Numbered from the stretch's first letter, positions 9,601 to 16,587 are shown. The stretch is DNA of 64,000 bases from Hallerella sp963660435 (GCA_963660435.1 CAVKYI010000010.1:1-64000); one strand, 5' to 3'. The notes: a model not told the origin generated them from the sequence alone. Made by a program: numbers and translations.

Positions 9601-10963
9601 GCTTTTTCTCGTCGATTGTCTGGGCGGGGATCTGCTTGATGAATCTTGGAGGGTCGTTCACGGATTCCACGGTGAAGCTCGCCTGGGTTTCCGCCGAAGC
9701 GCCTTCCGGGTCCGTCACCTTGAACGTAATCGTCTCGGAACCGTTCCAGAGAGCGTTCGGAATCAGAATCTTGGCCACCTTTCCGTTCAGCTGGACCTTG
9801 AGATCCTTGTTGCCCGAAAATTCCCATTTCAGCTGCTCGAACTTGTGGTCGATATCCTTTACGTACTTGTCGAGTTCAATCGGCTTGAACTGCGCCTTTT
9901 CCTGGATATCCTGGTCCGGGATCTGCTCGACGAATTCGGGCGGGTCGTTTACGGACTTGACCGTGAAGGAAGTCTTGAAGCTCGCCTTCGCGCCGTGCGG
10001 ATCGGTCGCCGTGAACGTGAACGTCTCCGTCGGGCCGTTCCAGTTTTCGTTCGGGATGATTACTTCCGCGACATTGTACTTGTCGATCTTGACCTTCAGA
10101 TCCTTGCCGCCTTCGACCGACCACTTGATGGTCGAAATGTCGTCATCGACATCGCTCACCAGGTCCGAAAGGTTTATCGCCTCGAACTGTTCCTTTTCGT
10201 TTATCACCTGGTCCGGCGCCTTCTGGACGATGGGCGGATCGTTTACCGGGCGAACCGTGAAGTTCGCCGAAGTCTTGTCGGAAGCGTATTCGGCGTCCGT
10301 CGCGATAAACGTTATCTTGTAAGCGCCATACCAGTTCGTATCGGGGATGACGACAGTCGCGATGCGATCCTTGGATATATCGACGGAAAGCTCGCCTTCC
10401 GCCTGTTCCTTCGCGATGGGGGTCAGTTCGTATTCCCACGAAATCTGGTCCTTGGGATGGTCGGGATCCTTGACGTAGTCGTCGAGCTTTATCGGGGCGA
10501 ACTTCTTTCCTTCGTCAACCGTCTGGTCGGGAATCTTGGAAACTTCGGGCGGATTGTTTACCGATTCCACCGTGAACGTGACCGTTTCCGAACTGGAAGC
10601 GCCTTTCGGATCCGTAACGGTGAACGTGAGGTCTTCCGAACCGTTCCAGTACTGGTCCGGGGTCTTTATCGTCACGACATGGTTGGATTCGGTTACGACG
10701 AGATCCTTGTTGCCGGTGATTTTCCAGCGAAGAGTCGCCGGCTTGTCTTCCGGGTCGCTGACATAGTCGTCGAGCTTTATCGGAGCGAATTTTCCGCCTT
10801 CCTGGATGGATTCTCCCGGAATTCCGTTCAAGGATGGAGGATTGTTTTCCCTTGCCGGGGACGCGGCGTCTGCAGACTGCGCGGCATCCTGGGCCAATGC
10901 GAATGAAACGAGAAATAGACCTGTCGCGAAGAACAGGGGTGAACGTGACTTTTTTCTACTCAT
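3659..10963 (-). CDS. Giant secreted protein with 22 cadherin/Ig-like repeats and a terminal Big_9-type domain
   Basis: A 2434-residue surface or secreted protein. Residues 1-25 form a signal peptide (SRKK, hydrophobic core, ALAQ). Residues 48-2309 hold 22 tandem domains of 95-129 residues. Each has the pattern IPxQTIxEKxxF, LDxYVxDPDH, LKWxxxGNKxLKV, YWNGSExxTF, VTDPEGA, and a VNDPP linker. This is the cadherin-like/tandem Ig-like fold of bacterial adhesins, and the DPDH and VTDPEGA segments are plausible Ca2+ ligands. Residues about 2310-2400 resemble a Big_9/tandem-95 domain (DGLLNGAYDPDG, PNKGFYGLDEF). The C-terminus is Ser/Lys-rich and ends KQRRRR, with no type IX sorting domain seen. 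Every third repeat (2, 5, 8, 11, 14, 17, 20) carries an extra loop. A role in adhesion or as a spacer is inferred. It has its own promoter and terminator. Confidence 0.9.
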   Translation of the reverse strand: MSRKKSRSPLFFATGLFLVSFALAQDAAQSADAASPARENNPPSLNGIPGESIQEGGKFAPIKLDDYVSDPEDKPATLRWKITGNKDLVVTESNHVVTIKTPDQYWNGSEDLTFTVTDPKGASSSETVTFTVESVNNPPEVSKIPDQTVDEGKKFAPIKLDDYVKDPDHPKDQISWEYELTPIAKEQAEGELSVDISKDRIATVVIPDTNWYGAYKITFIATDAEYASDKTSANFTVRPVNDPPIVQKAPDQVINEKEQFEAINLSDLVSDVDDDISTIKWSVEGGKDLKVKIDKYNVAEVIIPNENWNGPTETFTFTATDPHGAKASFKTSFTVKSVNDPPEFVEQIPDQDIQEKAQFKPIELDKYVKDIDHKFEQLKWEFSGNKDLKVQLNGKVAKILIPNALWNGSETITFKVTDPEGASAETQASFTVESVNDPPRFIKQIPAQTIDEKKQFAQIKLDEFVKDDDHKNAELSWEVDVKSVGKEHPTGPLSVNIDDKHVATVEIPDKYWNGSAVATFKVTDPEGAEARQDVNFTVRSINDLPVFKKIPDMTIDEKTEFDPIVLDDYLSDADHDLSQLKIAVSGNKELKVDVDKNRMVTIKTPNINWNGSESVTFTATDPEGGKATATVKLTVKSINDPPVMTDIPDQTIKEKEQFKPIELDKFVTDIDHAKNLLKWTVTGNKDIKVSLDPNRKATFTLPSKYWNGSEAITFKVTDPEGASDERTVNFTVESVNDAPEFTKKIADQTIKEKEQFKPINLGEIIKDPDHKLTDLTLDISVKAAPGAPKGTQPELQVNVDAKMVATIAIPNKYWNGSNVVTFTVTDPEGAKATASATFTVISVNDPPVLKEIKSQTIEEKSQFAPINLAELASDPDHSFDKLKWTITGNKDLKVSIDKAGTATVVIPNQLWNGSENITFTVTDPEGASAKQTAVFTVKSVNDPPVMKDIPNQTIKEKQEFKPIELDSYVSDLDHPNAKLKWTITGNKELKYKLDPNRVFTVIIPNKYWHGSETFNFEVMDPEGAKDSRKVTFTVESVNDPPEFVKKINNQSVDEKKPFAPINLGEIVKDPDHKLSDLTWSFNVKPAPGAPKGYKTGLTVNVDPKTLVATVTTPNKYWNGADLIEFTVTDPEGAKATQSALFTVRSINDPPVLKKINDQIIMEKEEFKDINLAELTYDPDDAFKTLKWTISGNKDLKIAISKDGIATIKTPNKLWNGTEKVTFTVTDPAGASARQTVQFTAKSVNDPPVMKDIPGQTIKEKQEFKAIELDNYVSDLDHSNNKLKWTITGNKSLKFAMTADRKVTITTPNKYWHGKETVTFTVTDPEGATDSRKVDFEVISVNDPPVFVREVKDQTIDEKQQFAVIKLDDLIQDPDHKKTDLQWSVKVSDATAKPAPAKAKGKKGKKATEETSSVGKSGLTVEIDNSHNARIVIPDKYWNGAAKISFTATDPEGASATSTALFTVRSINDLPVISDKAPAGETIREGGKFKTIDLSTLATDPDHPSKLLKWSFSGNRQLQVVLNKDNTVHVKVPHAQWHGKETITFTVTDPEGGKASHKMDFVVTEVNDPPVISKIPNQKIKEKETFKAVSLDDYVKDPDNKPSEMKWTVSGNKYLKAEITSARKLVITAPNKYFWCKPDTMTLTVKDPQGASATTTVVYEITSVNDPPVMKDIPGQTIKEKQTFKDIPLDSYVHDADHRNSQLTWTAVVKKASAPAPAPAKAKKGKKSKQKEAPKVEEPKVENDLTVTIDDKHVAHLNIPNKYWNGKRTVVFTVTDPEGAKDSRSVDFEVVSVNDPPVMKPIPAQKIKEKEHFAPIDLLALVSDPDHPTSSLSFEVSQPRSLKASINAKKQLVVTTPDKYWNGSEKITVTVTDPEGGKATQQVLFEVTPVNDPPVIKAIPNQKIKEKERFEPIDLSRYASDPDNRPNELKWKVSGNKNLKVEFRGSRMSVATPNEYWNGSETLTLTVSDPAGASASAKVTFTVTPVNDPPKFNNVPVQQIKEKEQFQPIDFSKFVVDPDNKPSEMRWTLDDGEPAQKDKRGRMGKAKRPTVKHPLSYDLSDAGVLTVTIPNEYWNGKDKIKVNAYDPSGEKASVEVNFVVIPVNDPPVLKKIPDMVTNEGTKFKPIKLDQYVTDPDNKPHELRWSVTGNRHLEVMITGGREAIVRPSRVDWYGKEAITFIVKDPAGATAKTTVNFEVKHVNAVPEIRPIRDVTMKEDANGGVLATLKLDQYVRDRDNSFSELKWTITGNKQLLVEHDKARNIVTIKQPRENWNGPTETITFKVTDPEGASAQTSAKFTIIPVNDPPVAMSQSYQTREGEPLKVNAKDGLLNGAYDPDGKLDARVSLVRRPQNGKVVINEKDGSFVYTPNKGFYGLDEFGFKLTDKEGASSKVETAEINVNFKMKDIRASEPAATSKPSASSETDKKATGKQRRRR
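4037..10822 (-). repeat. Coding tandem repeats: 22 domain units arranged as a three-domain higher-order repeat
   Basis: The DNA encoding residues 48-2309 of the giant protein is a run of ~285-390 bp units. Units 2, 5, 8, 11, 14, 17 and 20 are longer (105, 105, 107, 108, 126, 129 and 117 residues) than the others (about 95-101). This shows an underlying ~0.9 kb three-unit period. Units 7-9, 10-12 and 13-15 are the most alike. The region is prone to recombination and to short-read misassembly. Confidence 0.85.
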
Positions 10964-11079
10964 TTACGATCTCCACTAAGACCATTCAACAAGGCCGAGC
11001 CACAAGGGGCGGTCCGCCTTGCCAAAACACTCTAGCCATTCCGGTCACCTTTCGAAAACCAAAAAGTGACTTTCATCAC

Positions 11080-11087
11080 CAAATATA
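11080..11087 (-). promoter_or_regulatory. Candidate promoter box (TATATTTG) of the giant repeat protein
   Basis: This is a full match to TAnnTTTG on the minus strand in an AT-rich stretch. It implies a leader of about 110 nt, longer than most in this window, so post-transcriptional control is possible. The leader holds a small GC-rich inverted repeat (AAGGCGGACCGCCCCTT) near 11010. Confidence 0.4.
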
Positions 11088-11327
11088 AAGTATTTCGGAA
11101 TTTGCGGATATTACTTTTTTGGGTGAATTTCAAAAATTTTCCAGGTGTATCCATTTGCGAGGATGCCTGCTTTCGAAAGAAAAATCATGATTTTTTCACG
11201 CTAAGTCCTTGAATCGCAAGAAGTTAGGGGATTTTTTCCAGAAAAAGGGGCATCTGGAGAGACTTTTTGACGGTTTTCCTAGGCGATTCGGATTCCCGCC
11301 GCGGATGACAAAAAGGACTTTTTTAAC

Positions 11328-11334
11328 TATCTTG
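11328..11334 (+). promoter_or_regulatory. Candidate -7 box of the unknown gene and M23 peptidase pair
   Basis: TATCTTG lies 30 nt before the ATG at 11364, which leaves a short leader with no strong Shine-Dalgarno sequence. Confidence 0.3.
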
Positions 11335-11363
11335 TTTGAAAATTGTTCAACAACGGGTTCTCT

Positions 11364-11795
11364 ATGAAATTTGTCTTTCTCTGCGACGAAATCTACTTGA
11401 AAGGTGACAACGCCTCCTTTGTAAACAATTTCCCGACCAATCACGAACTGGTGACGATGTCCGGTGAAAGCCTCCTGCAGGCAAAGGGTTTTCCCGAGGA
11501 CACGTTCGGACTTCTCGTTGAACGTTTCACCTGGCAAAAGAACTTCAGCCTGTTCCGCTATTTCGGGCTGCTCCCGATTCTCGAAACGGTTCCGCTCGCC
11601 GTGGTAAGCCGCAGCCATCGCTTTGACCCGCTCAAGGGACGCGGTTCTCTCCGCGGGCAGGAAGTCGTCATCGCTCCGAACGCATCGTCGGAAGAACTTT
11701 ACACGTCGATAGAGAAGTTTATCGCGGCGCCTCCCCAGACGCACACCTATCCGCGTTGCGCCTGCAAGGCCTTTTCGAAAAGGGCAGCCGTCTAG
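11364..11795 (+). CDS. Hypothetical protein upstream of the M23 peptidase
   Basis: A 143-residue protein I do not recognise. It begins MKFVFLCDEIYLKG and has no signal peptide or membrane segment, so it is probably cytoplasmic. Alternating hydrophobic strands and helices suggest a small alpha/beta fold. Near the C-terminus it has a CAC pair (PRCACKAF). The ATG at 11364 was chosen over a TTG 21 nt upstream because MKF begins the ordered part of the protein. The M23 peptidase gene starts 18 nt after its stop, so the two are probably co-transcribed. A minus-strand frame also spans this region, but its Arg/Phe/Lys-rich translation looks like a shadow. Confidence 0.6.
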   Translation: MKFVFLCDEIYLKGDNASFVNNFPTNHELVTMSGESLLQAKGFPEDTFGLLVERFTWQKNFSLFRYFGLLPILETVPLAVVSRSHRFDPLKGRGSLRGQEVVIAPNASSEELYTSIEKFIAAPPQTHTYPRCACKAFSKRAAV

Positions 11796-11813
11796 TCCGG
11801 GCTTTTCCGCGGA

Positions 11814-13181
11814 ATGCGCAGCGAGGTTCTCGATTCCTTGATTTCCCAGGGCTCGCTCGTGGGAATCGTCTGTTCGAAATCTTGCGACGCCGAGAAAATT
11901 CTCGAAAACCTTGCGCATGCCCTTTGCGGGGATGCGCCTTTCCTTTTTGTGGAATATTCCGGAAAATGCGGATCGGGCAAGGCGTTCCTGCAAGATCTGC
12001 GAAAACGGAAGGAGAGCGGCTTTCGCTATGTCTTTGTACGCTTTTCCGGGGAATTCGACAGGGAGACTGCTTCGGTGCTCGCTTCCATGCGAATGGCGGT
12101 GGTCCTTTCCGAAGGCGCGCTCGAAAGCGAAATTCTATCGGAACTCGAAGCGGTTGCGCCATTTAGCCCCGGTTTCCTGTGGTGGGTCGCTCCGAAGCCT
12201 CTCCGGAAAAAATTTCCGAAGCTAGTCAAATCCATCGGCGACAACTATCTTTCCGGGTGGACATCCGCGAAACGGCTTTCCCTCGAGGGCGAAGAAGCGG
12301 CCCGAATCTTTCTCGAACTTCTCCGCGCGAGGATTCTTCGGGAAAACGCCATTGTCGGCTGGCCGCGCTTCTTTCGGAAATCTTTCGTTCCGCTTGGCAT
12401 GCTTGTCGCCGCGCTTCCGTTTTTCTTTCCCTCTGGCATTGGTTCCGGGCCGGCTCTTTCGCGGAACATCAAGAGCGAAATGGCATTTTACTCGGAAGCT
12501 CCCTATTTCGACTACACGTTCGACGGTTCGGAACCCTTCGAGCGCATCGCCCGATATGCCGTAGGCCGCTTTGCCGCCCTTGTCACGACGGAGAAGACGC
12601 TCGGAGACTATGTCGGGGAAACTCTCGAAAAGAACGGCTTTCCCGAAAATTCCTGGGCAAGAGGCCGTCTGCACGTTCCGCCCCAGGGAACGACCGTCCG
12701 CTTTTCGATTCCGGAAAATCTGAAGAATCCCGATTACGATTCGATCGCTCCGGCGTGGAAATTCTTTACGCGGATTATCGGGGATTCGATAGCCTACGTC
12801 ACGGAGCTTTACAGCGAAAGGGCGACGGCGCAAGGCAGAAAGCATCCGGCGTGGGACGTGGCAAGCCGTTCGGGCGCGCGGATTCTCTCCCCGTTCAGCG
12901 GAAAGGCGTGGACGTTCAAGGACGAACGCGGCGGAACGGTCATCGGCATCGTCGGCGAAAAGAGGGTAATCCTCTTTATGCACTGCGACCAGCTGCTGTA
13001 TCTCGACGGGCAGAACGTCATGCAGGGAGATCCCGTCGCGACTGTCGGTACCACGGGACACACGACAGGACCGCACGCGCACATCGTGACCGGGCTTATC
13101 GACGGGCGCGGAGACAAGCGATTGGGAAATGTTCGTTATCGGGTAGTGAGCCCCCTCACTTGGTATTATTCCGGTAAATGA
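11814..13181 (+). CDS. Membrane-anchored M23 (LytM-type) peptidase with an unknown N-terminal domain
   Basis: A 455-residue protein. Residues 1-195 form an uncharacterised, probably cytoplasmic domain. A hydrophobic segment at about 196-220 (FVPLGMLVAALPFFFPSG) anchors the protein. A periplasmic linker leads to a C-terminal M23 zinc metallopeptidase domain. That domain keeps HPAWD (H344, D348), the MHCDQL histidine and the HAH pair (H421, H423), so all expected zinc ligands and catalytic His are present and it should be active on peptidoglycan cross-bridges. The C-terminus also contains the usual G-x-T-G-x-T-x-G-P-H-A-H run. The cytoplasmic domain suggests coupling to a cytoplasmic process such as division or assembly; this is inference. 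Confidence 0.82.
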   Translation: MRSEVLDSLISQGSLVGIVCSKSCDAEKILENLAHALCGDAPFLFVEYSGKCGSGKAFLQDLRKRKESGFRYVFVRFSGEFDRETASVLASMRMAVVLSEGALESEILSELEAVAPFSPGFLWWVAPKPLRKKFPKLVKSIGDNYLSGWTSAKRLSLEGEEAARIFLELLRARILRENAIVGWPRFFRKSFVPLGMLVAALPFFFPSGIGSGPALSRNIKSEMAFYSEAPYFDYTFDGSEPFERIARYAVGRFAALVTTEKTLGDYVGETLEKNGFPENSWARGRLHVPPQGTTVRFSIPENLKNPDYDSIAPAWKFFTRIIGDSIAYVTELYSERATAQGRKHPAWDVASRSGARILSPFSGKAWTFKDERGGTVIGIVGEKRVILFMHCDQLLYLDGQNVMQGDPVATVGTTGHTTGPHAHIVTGLIDGRGDKRLGNVRYRVVSPLTWYYSGK

Positions 13182-13221
13182 AATGTTACATTCAAGAAGC
13201 CGTTTCCCGGAAAAAATTTGG

Positions 13222-13229
13222 TAATTTTG
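13222..13229 (+). promoter_or_regulatory. Candidate -7 box (TAATTTTG) of a lipoprotein gene
   Basis: The sequence matches TAnnTTTG. It lies 35 nt before the ATG and is followed by a ribosome binding site, TAGGAG, 6 nt before the start. Confidence 0.4.
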
Positions 13230-13264
13230 GGCTCGGATTGGGTTAGTTTCCTATAGGAGTTTCC

Positions 13265-13708
13265 ATGCTTGTTCGCTTGTTGGCAATCACCGTTCTCGTT
13301 TTTCTGGTCACAGCCTGTTCCTCGACCCTTCCCTCTGCGGAAATCGCTTCCCACGAGGACAGTTCTCGCAACATCCCCAAGATTGACCACATGATCGTCA
13401 ATTTGAAGAAGTCCTACATTTCCCAGTGCTACAGCCCGATTCTCAAGAAAAATCCACCGGAGAACCAGTGCCAGACGGAACTTTTCCAGATGCTTGAACG
13501 CCGTTACCACCTGAACTACAGCCAGCACCAGATAGACCTGGCCTCCAACGACCTCTTCTTCCGCGACGTCGATACCCGTCTCCGCAAGATGGTCCGGACC
13601 GATCCCGAAATTCGTCGCGCCATTCGCCAGGGAGCGTTCCGCAGCGCGGACGAAATGCTGAGCTACTACCGGACGAAATACGCGTTCGACACGCAGGCGC
13701 AAAACTAA
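13265..13708 (+). CDS. Small lipoprotein of unknown function
   Basis: A 147-residue protein. It has a signal peptide MLVRLLAITVLVFLVTAC with lipobox VTAC, followed by SSTLPSAE. The mature part is helical and charged, with two Cys (SQCYSP, NQCQTE) that could form a disulfide, and basic helices near the end (RTDPEIRRAIRQ). No family was recognised. The start is supported by TAGGAG at good spacing. A strong terminator follows immediately, so this is a monocistronic unit. Confidence 0.8.
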   Translation: MLVRLLAITVLVFLVTACSSTLPSAEIASHEDSSRNIPKIDHMIVNLKKSYISQCYSPILKKNPPENQCQTELFQMLERRYHLNYSQHQIDLASNDLFFRDVDTRLRKMVRTDPEIRRAIRQGAFRSADEMLSYYRTKYAFDTQAQN

Positions 13709-13735
13709 GGGAAATCGTCGTTTTTTTTACGAAAA

Positions 13736-13768
13736 GACGCGAAAAACGATTTCTCGCGTCTTTTTTTT
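13736..13768 (+). terminator. Terminator of the 147-residue lipoprotein gene
   Basis: GACGCGA pairs with TCGCGTC (7 bp) across an A-rich loop and is followed by eight T residues. It lies about 30 nt after the stop codon. Confidence 0.9.
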
Positions 13769-13770
13769 CT

Positions 13771-13776
13771 TATCTT
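13771..13776 (+). promoter_or_regulatory. Candidate -7 box (TATCTT) of the GH5 gene
   Basis: It follows directly after the T run of the upstream terminator and ends 8 nt before the first ATG of the GH5 gene. If it is used, either a leaderless mRNA starts at 13785 or a ~30-nt leader precedes the ATG at 13815, which has AAGGTG in front. Confidence 0.4.
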
Positions 13777-13784
13777 GAAAGGGA

Positions 13785-15428
13785 ATGAAAACCGATTTAT
13801 CGAAAGGTGCTGAAATGGAACCTGACAACGGATCTAAGCCTGGCTTCTTTGTCCAGGGACGCTTTCTCTATACCAAGGACAACGAAAAAGTGGTTCTTCG
13901 CGGCGTGAACCACATGTTCATCTGGACGGATCGCGAAGGAAAGTCCATCCCCGAAATCGCAAAGACCGGCGCGAACTGCGTACGCATCGTCTGGAACATG
14001 CACGGGAGAATATCCGACCTGTACCGTCTGGTCGACGAGAGCATCGAAAGCTCCATGATTCCGATTGTCGAGCTGCACGACGCGACGGGACGCTGGGAAC
14101 GCCTGCCCGAGCTGGTCAACTATTGGACGCGGGAAGAATCCCTGCAGCTGATACGCGACCACCAGGAATACATCCTGGTAAACATCGGAAACGAGGTCGG
14201 CAGCGAAGAGGTTTCCGGCGAAGATTTTTACGAGGCCTACGCCTCCGCGGTCACAAGGATGCGCGCCGCGGGAATCCGCGTGCCTCTGCTTATCGATGCG
14301 GACAACTGGGGACAAAACCCAAGAAACATTCTCGAACAGGGTCCGCGCCTTCTCGCCGAAGATCCCGAGCACAATCTGCTCTTCGACCTGCACATGTGGT
14401 GGCCTTCGGAAAGGCACGATCCGAAAAAGACGGGCTATGCGACGGTCGAGGAGAGAATCACCGGAGTCCTCGAAGAATCCGTGGCAAGGAACGTTCCGCT
14501 AGTCATCGGCGAATTCGCCCCGGTCGCGGCAGGCGGCGCAAGGGAAATCCCATACCGATTCATCATGTCGGAAGCGGAACGCCTCGATATCGGCTGGCTC
14601 GCCTGGAGCTGGGGACCGGGAAATTCCGACAGCCAGGAAATGGACATGACGACCCACGGGTCGTTCAATACGCTGGTAAGCTGGGGAAGGGAAGTCTGCG
14701 TCGATAGCCCGCTCGGCATCCAGAACACGAGCGTCATCCCGACCTTCATCCAAAACGGAGATTTTACCACGGGCGCATCGGAGCGTGGACGGAATCTCGT
14801 TTCGAACAGCGACTTTTCGGAAGGGCTCGCCTCTTGGATTCCCGATTTCTGGGGTGGCAAGGCAAGGACGGATATCCAGAAGGGAAAGATTCATTTTTCC
14901 ATTCTGGAGCCTGGCAAGGAGAGCTGGAGCCTGCAGTTCAGGCAGACGCTTCCGCTCCGAAACGGCATCACGTACATTTTCAGCATGCGCGCCAAGGCGG
15001 ACAAGCCCAGGACGCTCAATGTCGATATCAAGCGCGCGTCAAGGGATTACGTTCCCTATGCCAACGGACGCTTCCTGGACCTTTCGACAAGCTGGCAGGA
15101 TTTCAGCTGGAAATTTACCATGAAGGAACCTAGCGACGAGAACGCCGTGCTTGTGTTTGACATGGGCGGAAGCCTTATCGGCTGGACCCTTTCCGACGTT
15201 TCCCTGGTCCAGGCGAGAAGCGTCCTGGATCGGCTGAACAGGAGCTTCCAGCGAAACGTCCAGAAGAATTCCGGATATTTCAACGCGCCGGCGGGACCGT
15301 GGGAACTTCATCTCTATTCGGCGAGCGGCGATCTGCTCGAAGTCCTCGACAAGGGGAAGGGCGGCGAAGGAATGAAGCCTTTCCCGAAAATCGAACGCAG
15401 CGGCATCATGGTCATTACGGATCTCTAA
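13785..15428 (+). CDS. Glycoside hydrolase family 5 enzyme with a carbohydrate-binding-like module, no signal peptide
   Basis: A 547-residue protein. Residues ~20-315 form a GH5 TIM barrel: LRGVNHMFIW at the first strand, the acid/base Glu in NIGNEVG (E137) and the nucleophile in VIGEFAP (E243). The LRGVNH opening resembles GH5 beta-mannanases, so mannanase or related endo-glucanase activity is likely but not certain. Residues ~335-480 form a beta-sandwich module of the CBM4/9 kind (NLVSNSDFSEGLASW, WQDFSWKFTM). The final ~60 residues resemble a short C-terminal beta domain. Oddly, the N-terminus (MKTDLSKGAEMEPDNGSKPG) has no hydrophobic signal. A start at 13815 with a better ribosome binding site would not add one. 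It is either cytoplasmic or exported by a non-Sec route. Confidence 0.85.
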   Translation: MKTDLSKGAEMEPDNGSKPGFFVQGRFLYTKDNEKVVLRGVNHMFIWTDREGKSIPEIAKTGANCVRIVWNMHGRISDLYRLVDESIESSMIPIVELHDATGRWERLPELVNYWTREESLQLIRDHQEYILVNIGNEVGSEEVSGEDFYEAYASAVTRMRAAGIRVPLLIDADNWGQNPRNILEQGPRLLAEDPEHNLLFDLHMWWPSERHDPKKTGYATVEERITGVLEESVARNVPLVIGEFAPVAAGGAREIPYRFIMSEAERLDIGWLAWSWGPGNSDSQEMDMTTHGSFNTLVSWGREVCVDSPLGIQNTSVIPTFIQNGDFTTGASERGRNLVSNSDFSEGLASWIPDFWGGKARTDIQKGKIHFSILEPGKESWSLQFRQTLPLRNGITYIFSMRAKADKPRTLNVDIKRASRDYVPYANGRFLDLSTSWQDFSWKFTMKEPSDENAVLVFDMGGSLIGWTLSDVSLVQARSVLDRLNRSFQRNVQKNSGYFNAPAGPWELHLYSASGDLLEVLDKGKGGEGMKPFPKIERSGIMVITDL

Positions 15429-15487
15429 AGCGAGGCGCTTATTCCATGTTGGAACGATTCGATAGTCCGCTTTTGCACAAACCAGGA

Positions 15488-15493
15488 TAGATT
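15488..15493 (+). promoter_or_regulatory. Candidate -7 box (TAGATT) of the two-component pair
   Basis: TAGATT ends 8 nt before the ATG of the HD-GYP regulator. No Shine-Dalgarno sequence is visible in between. Confidence 0.35.
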
Positions 15494-15501
15494 ATTCCCA
15501 T

Positions 15502-16587
15502 ATGGAACAAAGAAAGCCCCAAATTCTCGTCGTCGATGACACAAAGCCGAACATCGAAGTGCTCGAAGGGGCTCTCGCACAGGAAAATTACAGCGTACAT
15601 GTCGCGCTGAACGGAAAGCTCGCCTTGGAACTTGCAAGGCGGCGACCGTTTGACCTGCTTCTTCTCGACGTGATGATGCCGGAAATGGACGGCTACGAAA
15701 CATTCCAGAAATTCAAGGAGATACCGGGATGCGAAAGCACGCCCGTCATATTCCTTACGGCCCAGGCGGAAAACGACAGCGAAATGAAAGGGCTTTCGCT
15801 CGGAGCGGACGATTACGTCACAAAGCCGTTCAACACAAAACTGCTCAAGCTGCGGATACGGAACCAGCTGGAACGAAAGTTTACGCGCGACCATCTTTCC
15901 GAACTGGTCGAGGAACGCACGTCGGAGCTTTCCCAGAAGACGAAGGACTTGCAGAAGACCTTGCAGGTGATGCTCACGAGCCTTGGCGCGCTGGCGGAAT
16001 TTCGGGACAACGAAACTGGCGCGCATCTGAAACGGACGCAAATTGTCGTACGGAAACTGGCCCAGGCAATGCGGCAAGAGGAAAAGTACAGGGACGTTTT
16101 CCCGGATGACGACACGATCGAGGAATACGCGATAGCGGCACCGCTGCACGATATCGGAAAGGTCGGAATCCCGGACGATATCTTGCGAAAGCCGGGAAGC
16201 CTTACCGACGAAGAACGCGAAAAGATGAAGATGCACACCACGTTGGGATACCAGGTCCTTCTTTCCGCGACGCACGAACTGAACGACAATCCAATGGTCG
16301 TCATCGCGGCAAACATCGCCAAGAGCCACCACGAAAAATGGGACGGTTCCGGCTATCCGGAAGGACTCTCGGGGGAAGCCATTCCGCTTGAAGCGCGCTT
16401 GATGGCCGTGGCGGATGTCTATGACGCCTTGATTTCCAAAAGGGTTTACAAGGAAGCGATGCCTCACGCCGAAGCTGTCGCCATTATCCACAGGGACGCC
16501 GGTAGTCATTTCGACCCGGATGTCGTCAAGGCTTTCGATCGGTTCGCGGACGATCTGCCGGAAATCTACAAGGGATTTAGGGATTGA
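15502..16587 (+). CDS. Response regulator with HD-GYP cyclic-di-GMP phosphodiesterase domain
   Basis: A 361-residue RpfG-type regulator. Residues 5-125 are a receiver with the acidic pair DD, phospho-acceptor D56 (LLLLDVMMPEMDG) and the conserved Lys (VTKPF). A coiled linker (EERTSELSQKTKDLQ) follows. Residues ~165-355 form an HD-GYP domain with HDIGKVGIPD (H216, D217), paired HH at 276-277 and GSGYP at 283-286, so the metal and signature residues are intact. It should hydrolyse c-di-GMP when phosphorylated. Its stop overlaps the start of the hybrid kinase, which makes that kinase its probable partner. Confidence 0.93.
   Translation: MEQRKPQILVVDDTKPNIEVLEGALAQENYSVHVALNGKLALELARRRPFDLLLLDVMMPEMDGYETFQKFKEIPGCESTPVIFLTAQAENDSEMKGLSLGADDYVTKPFNTKLLKLRIRNQLERKFTRDHLSELVEERTSELSQKTKDLQKTLQVMLTSLGALAEFRDNETGAHLKRTQIVVRKLAQAMRQEEKYRDVFPDDDTIEEYAIAAPLHDIGKVGIPDDILRKPGSLTDEEREKMKMHTTLGYQVLLSATHELNDNPMVVIAANIAKSHHEKWDGSGYPEGLSGEAIPLEARLMAVADVYDALISKRVYKEAMPHAEAVAIIHRDAGSHFDPDVVKAFDRFADDLPEIYKGFRD

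Larger units (their letters stand above)
10964..11363. other. Divergent intergenic region between the giant protein gene and an unknown gene
   Basis: About 400 bp without a convincing gene. It is AT-rich around 11060-11170. It contains a minus-strand TATATTTG box for the giant gene (11080-11087), a plus-strand TATCTTG box (11328-11334) and a GGAG-type ribosome binding site just before the giant gene's ATG. No RNA gene or repeat was recognised in the remainder. Confidence 0.6.

Noticed and set aside
11196..11993. A 265-codon minus-strand frame overlapping the unknown gene and the start of the M23 peptidase gene
   Set aside because: Its composition is biased to Arg, Lys and Phe, it overlaps two plus-strand genes with better start context, and it has no ribosome binding site.
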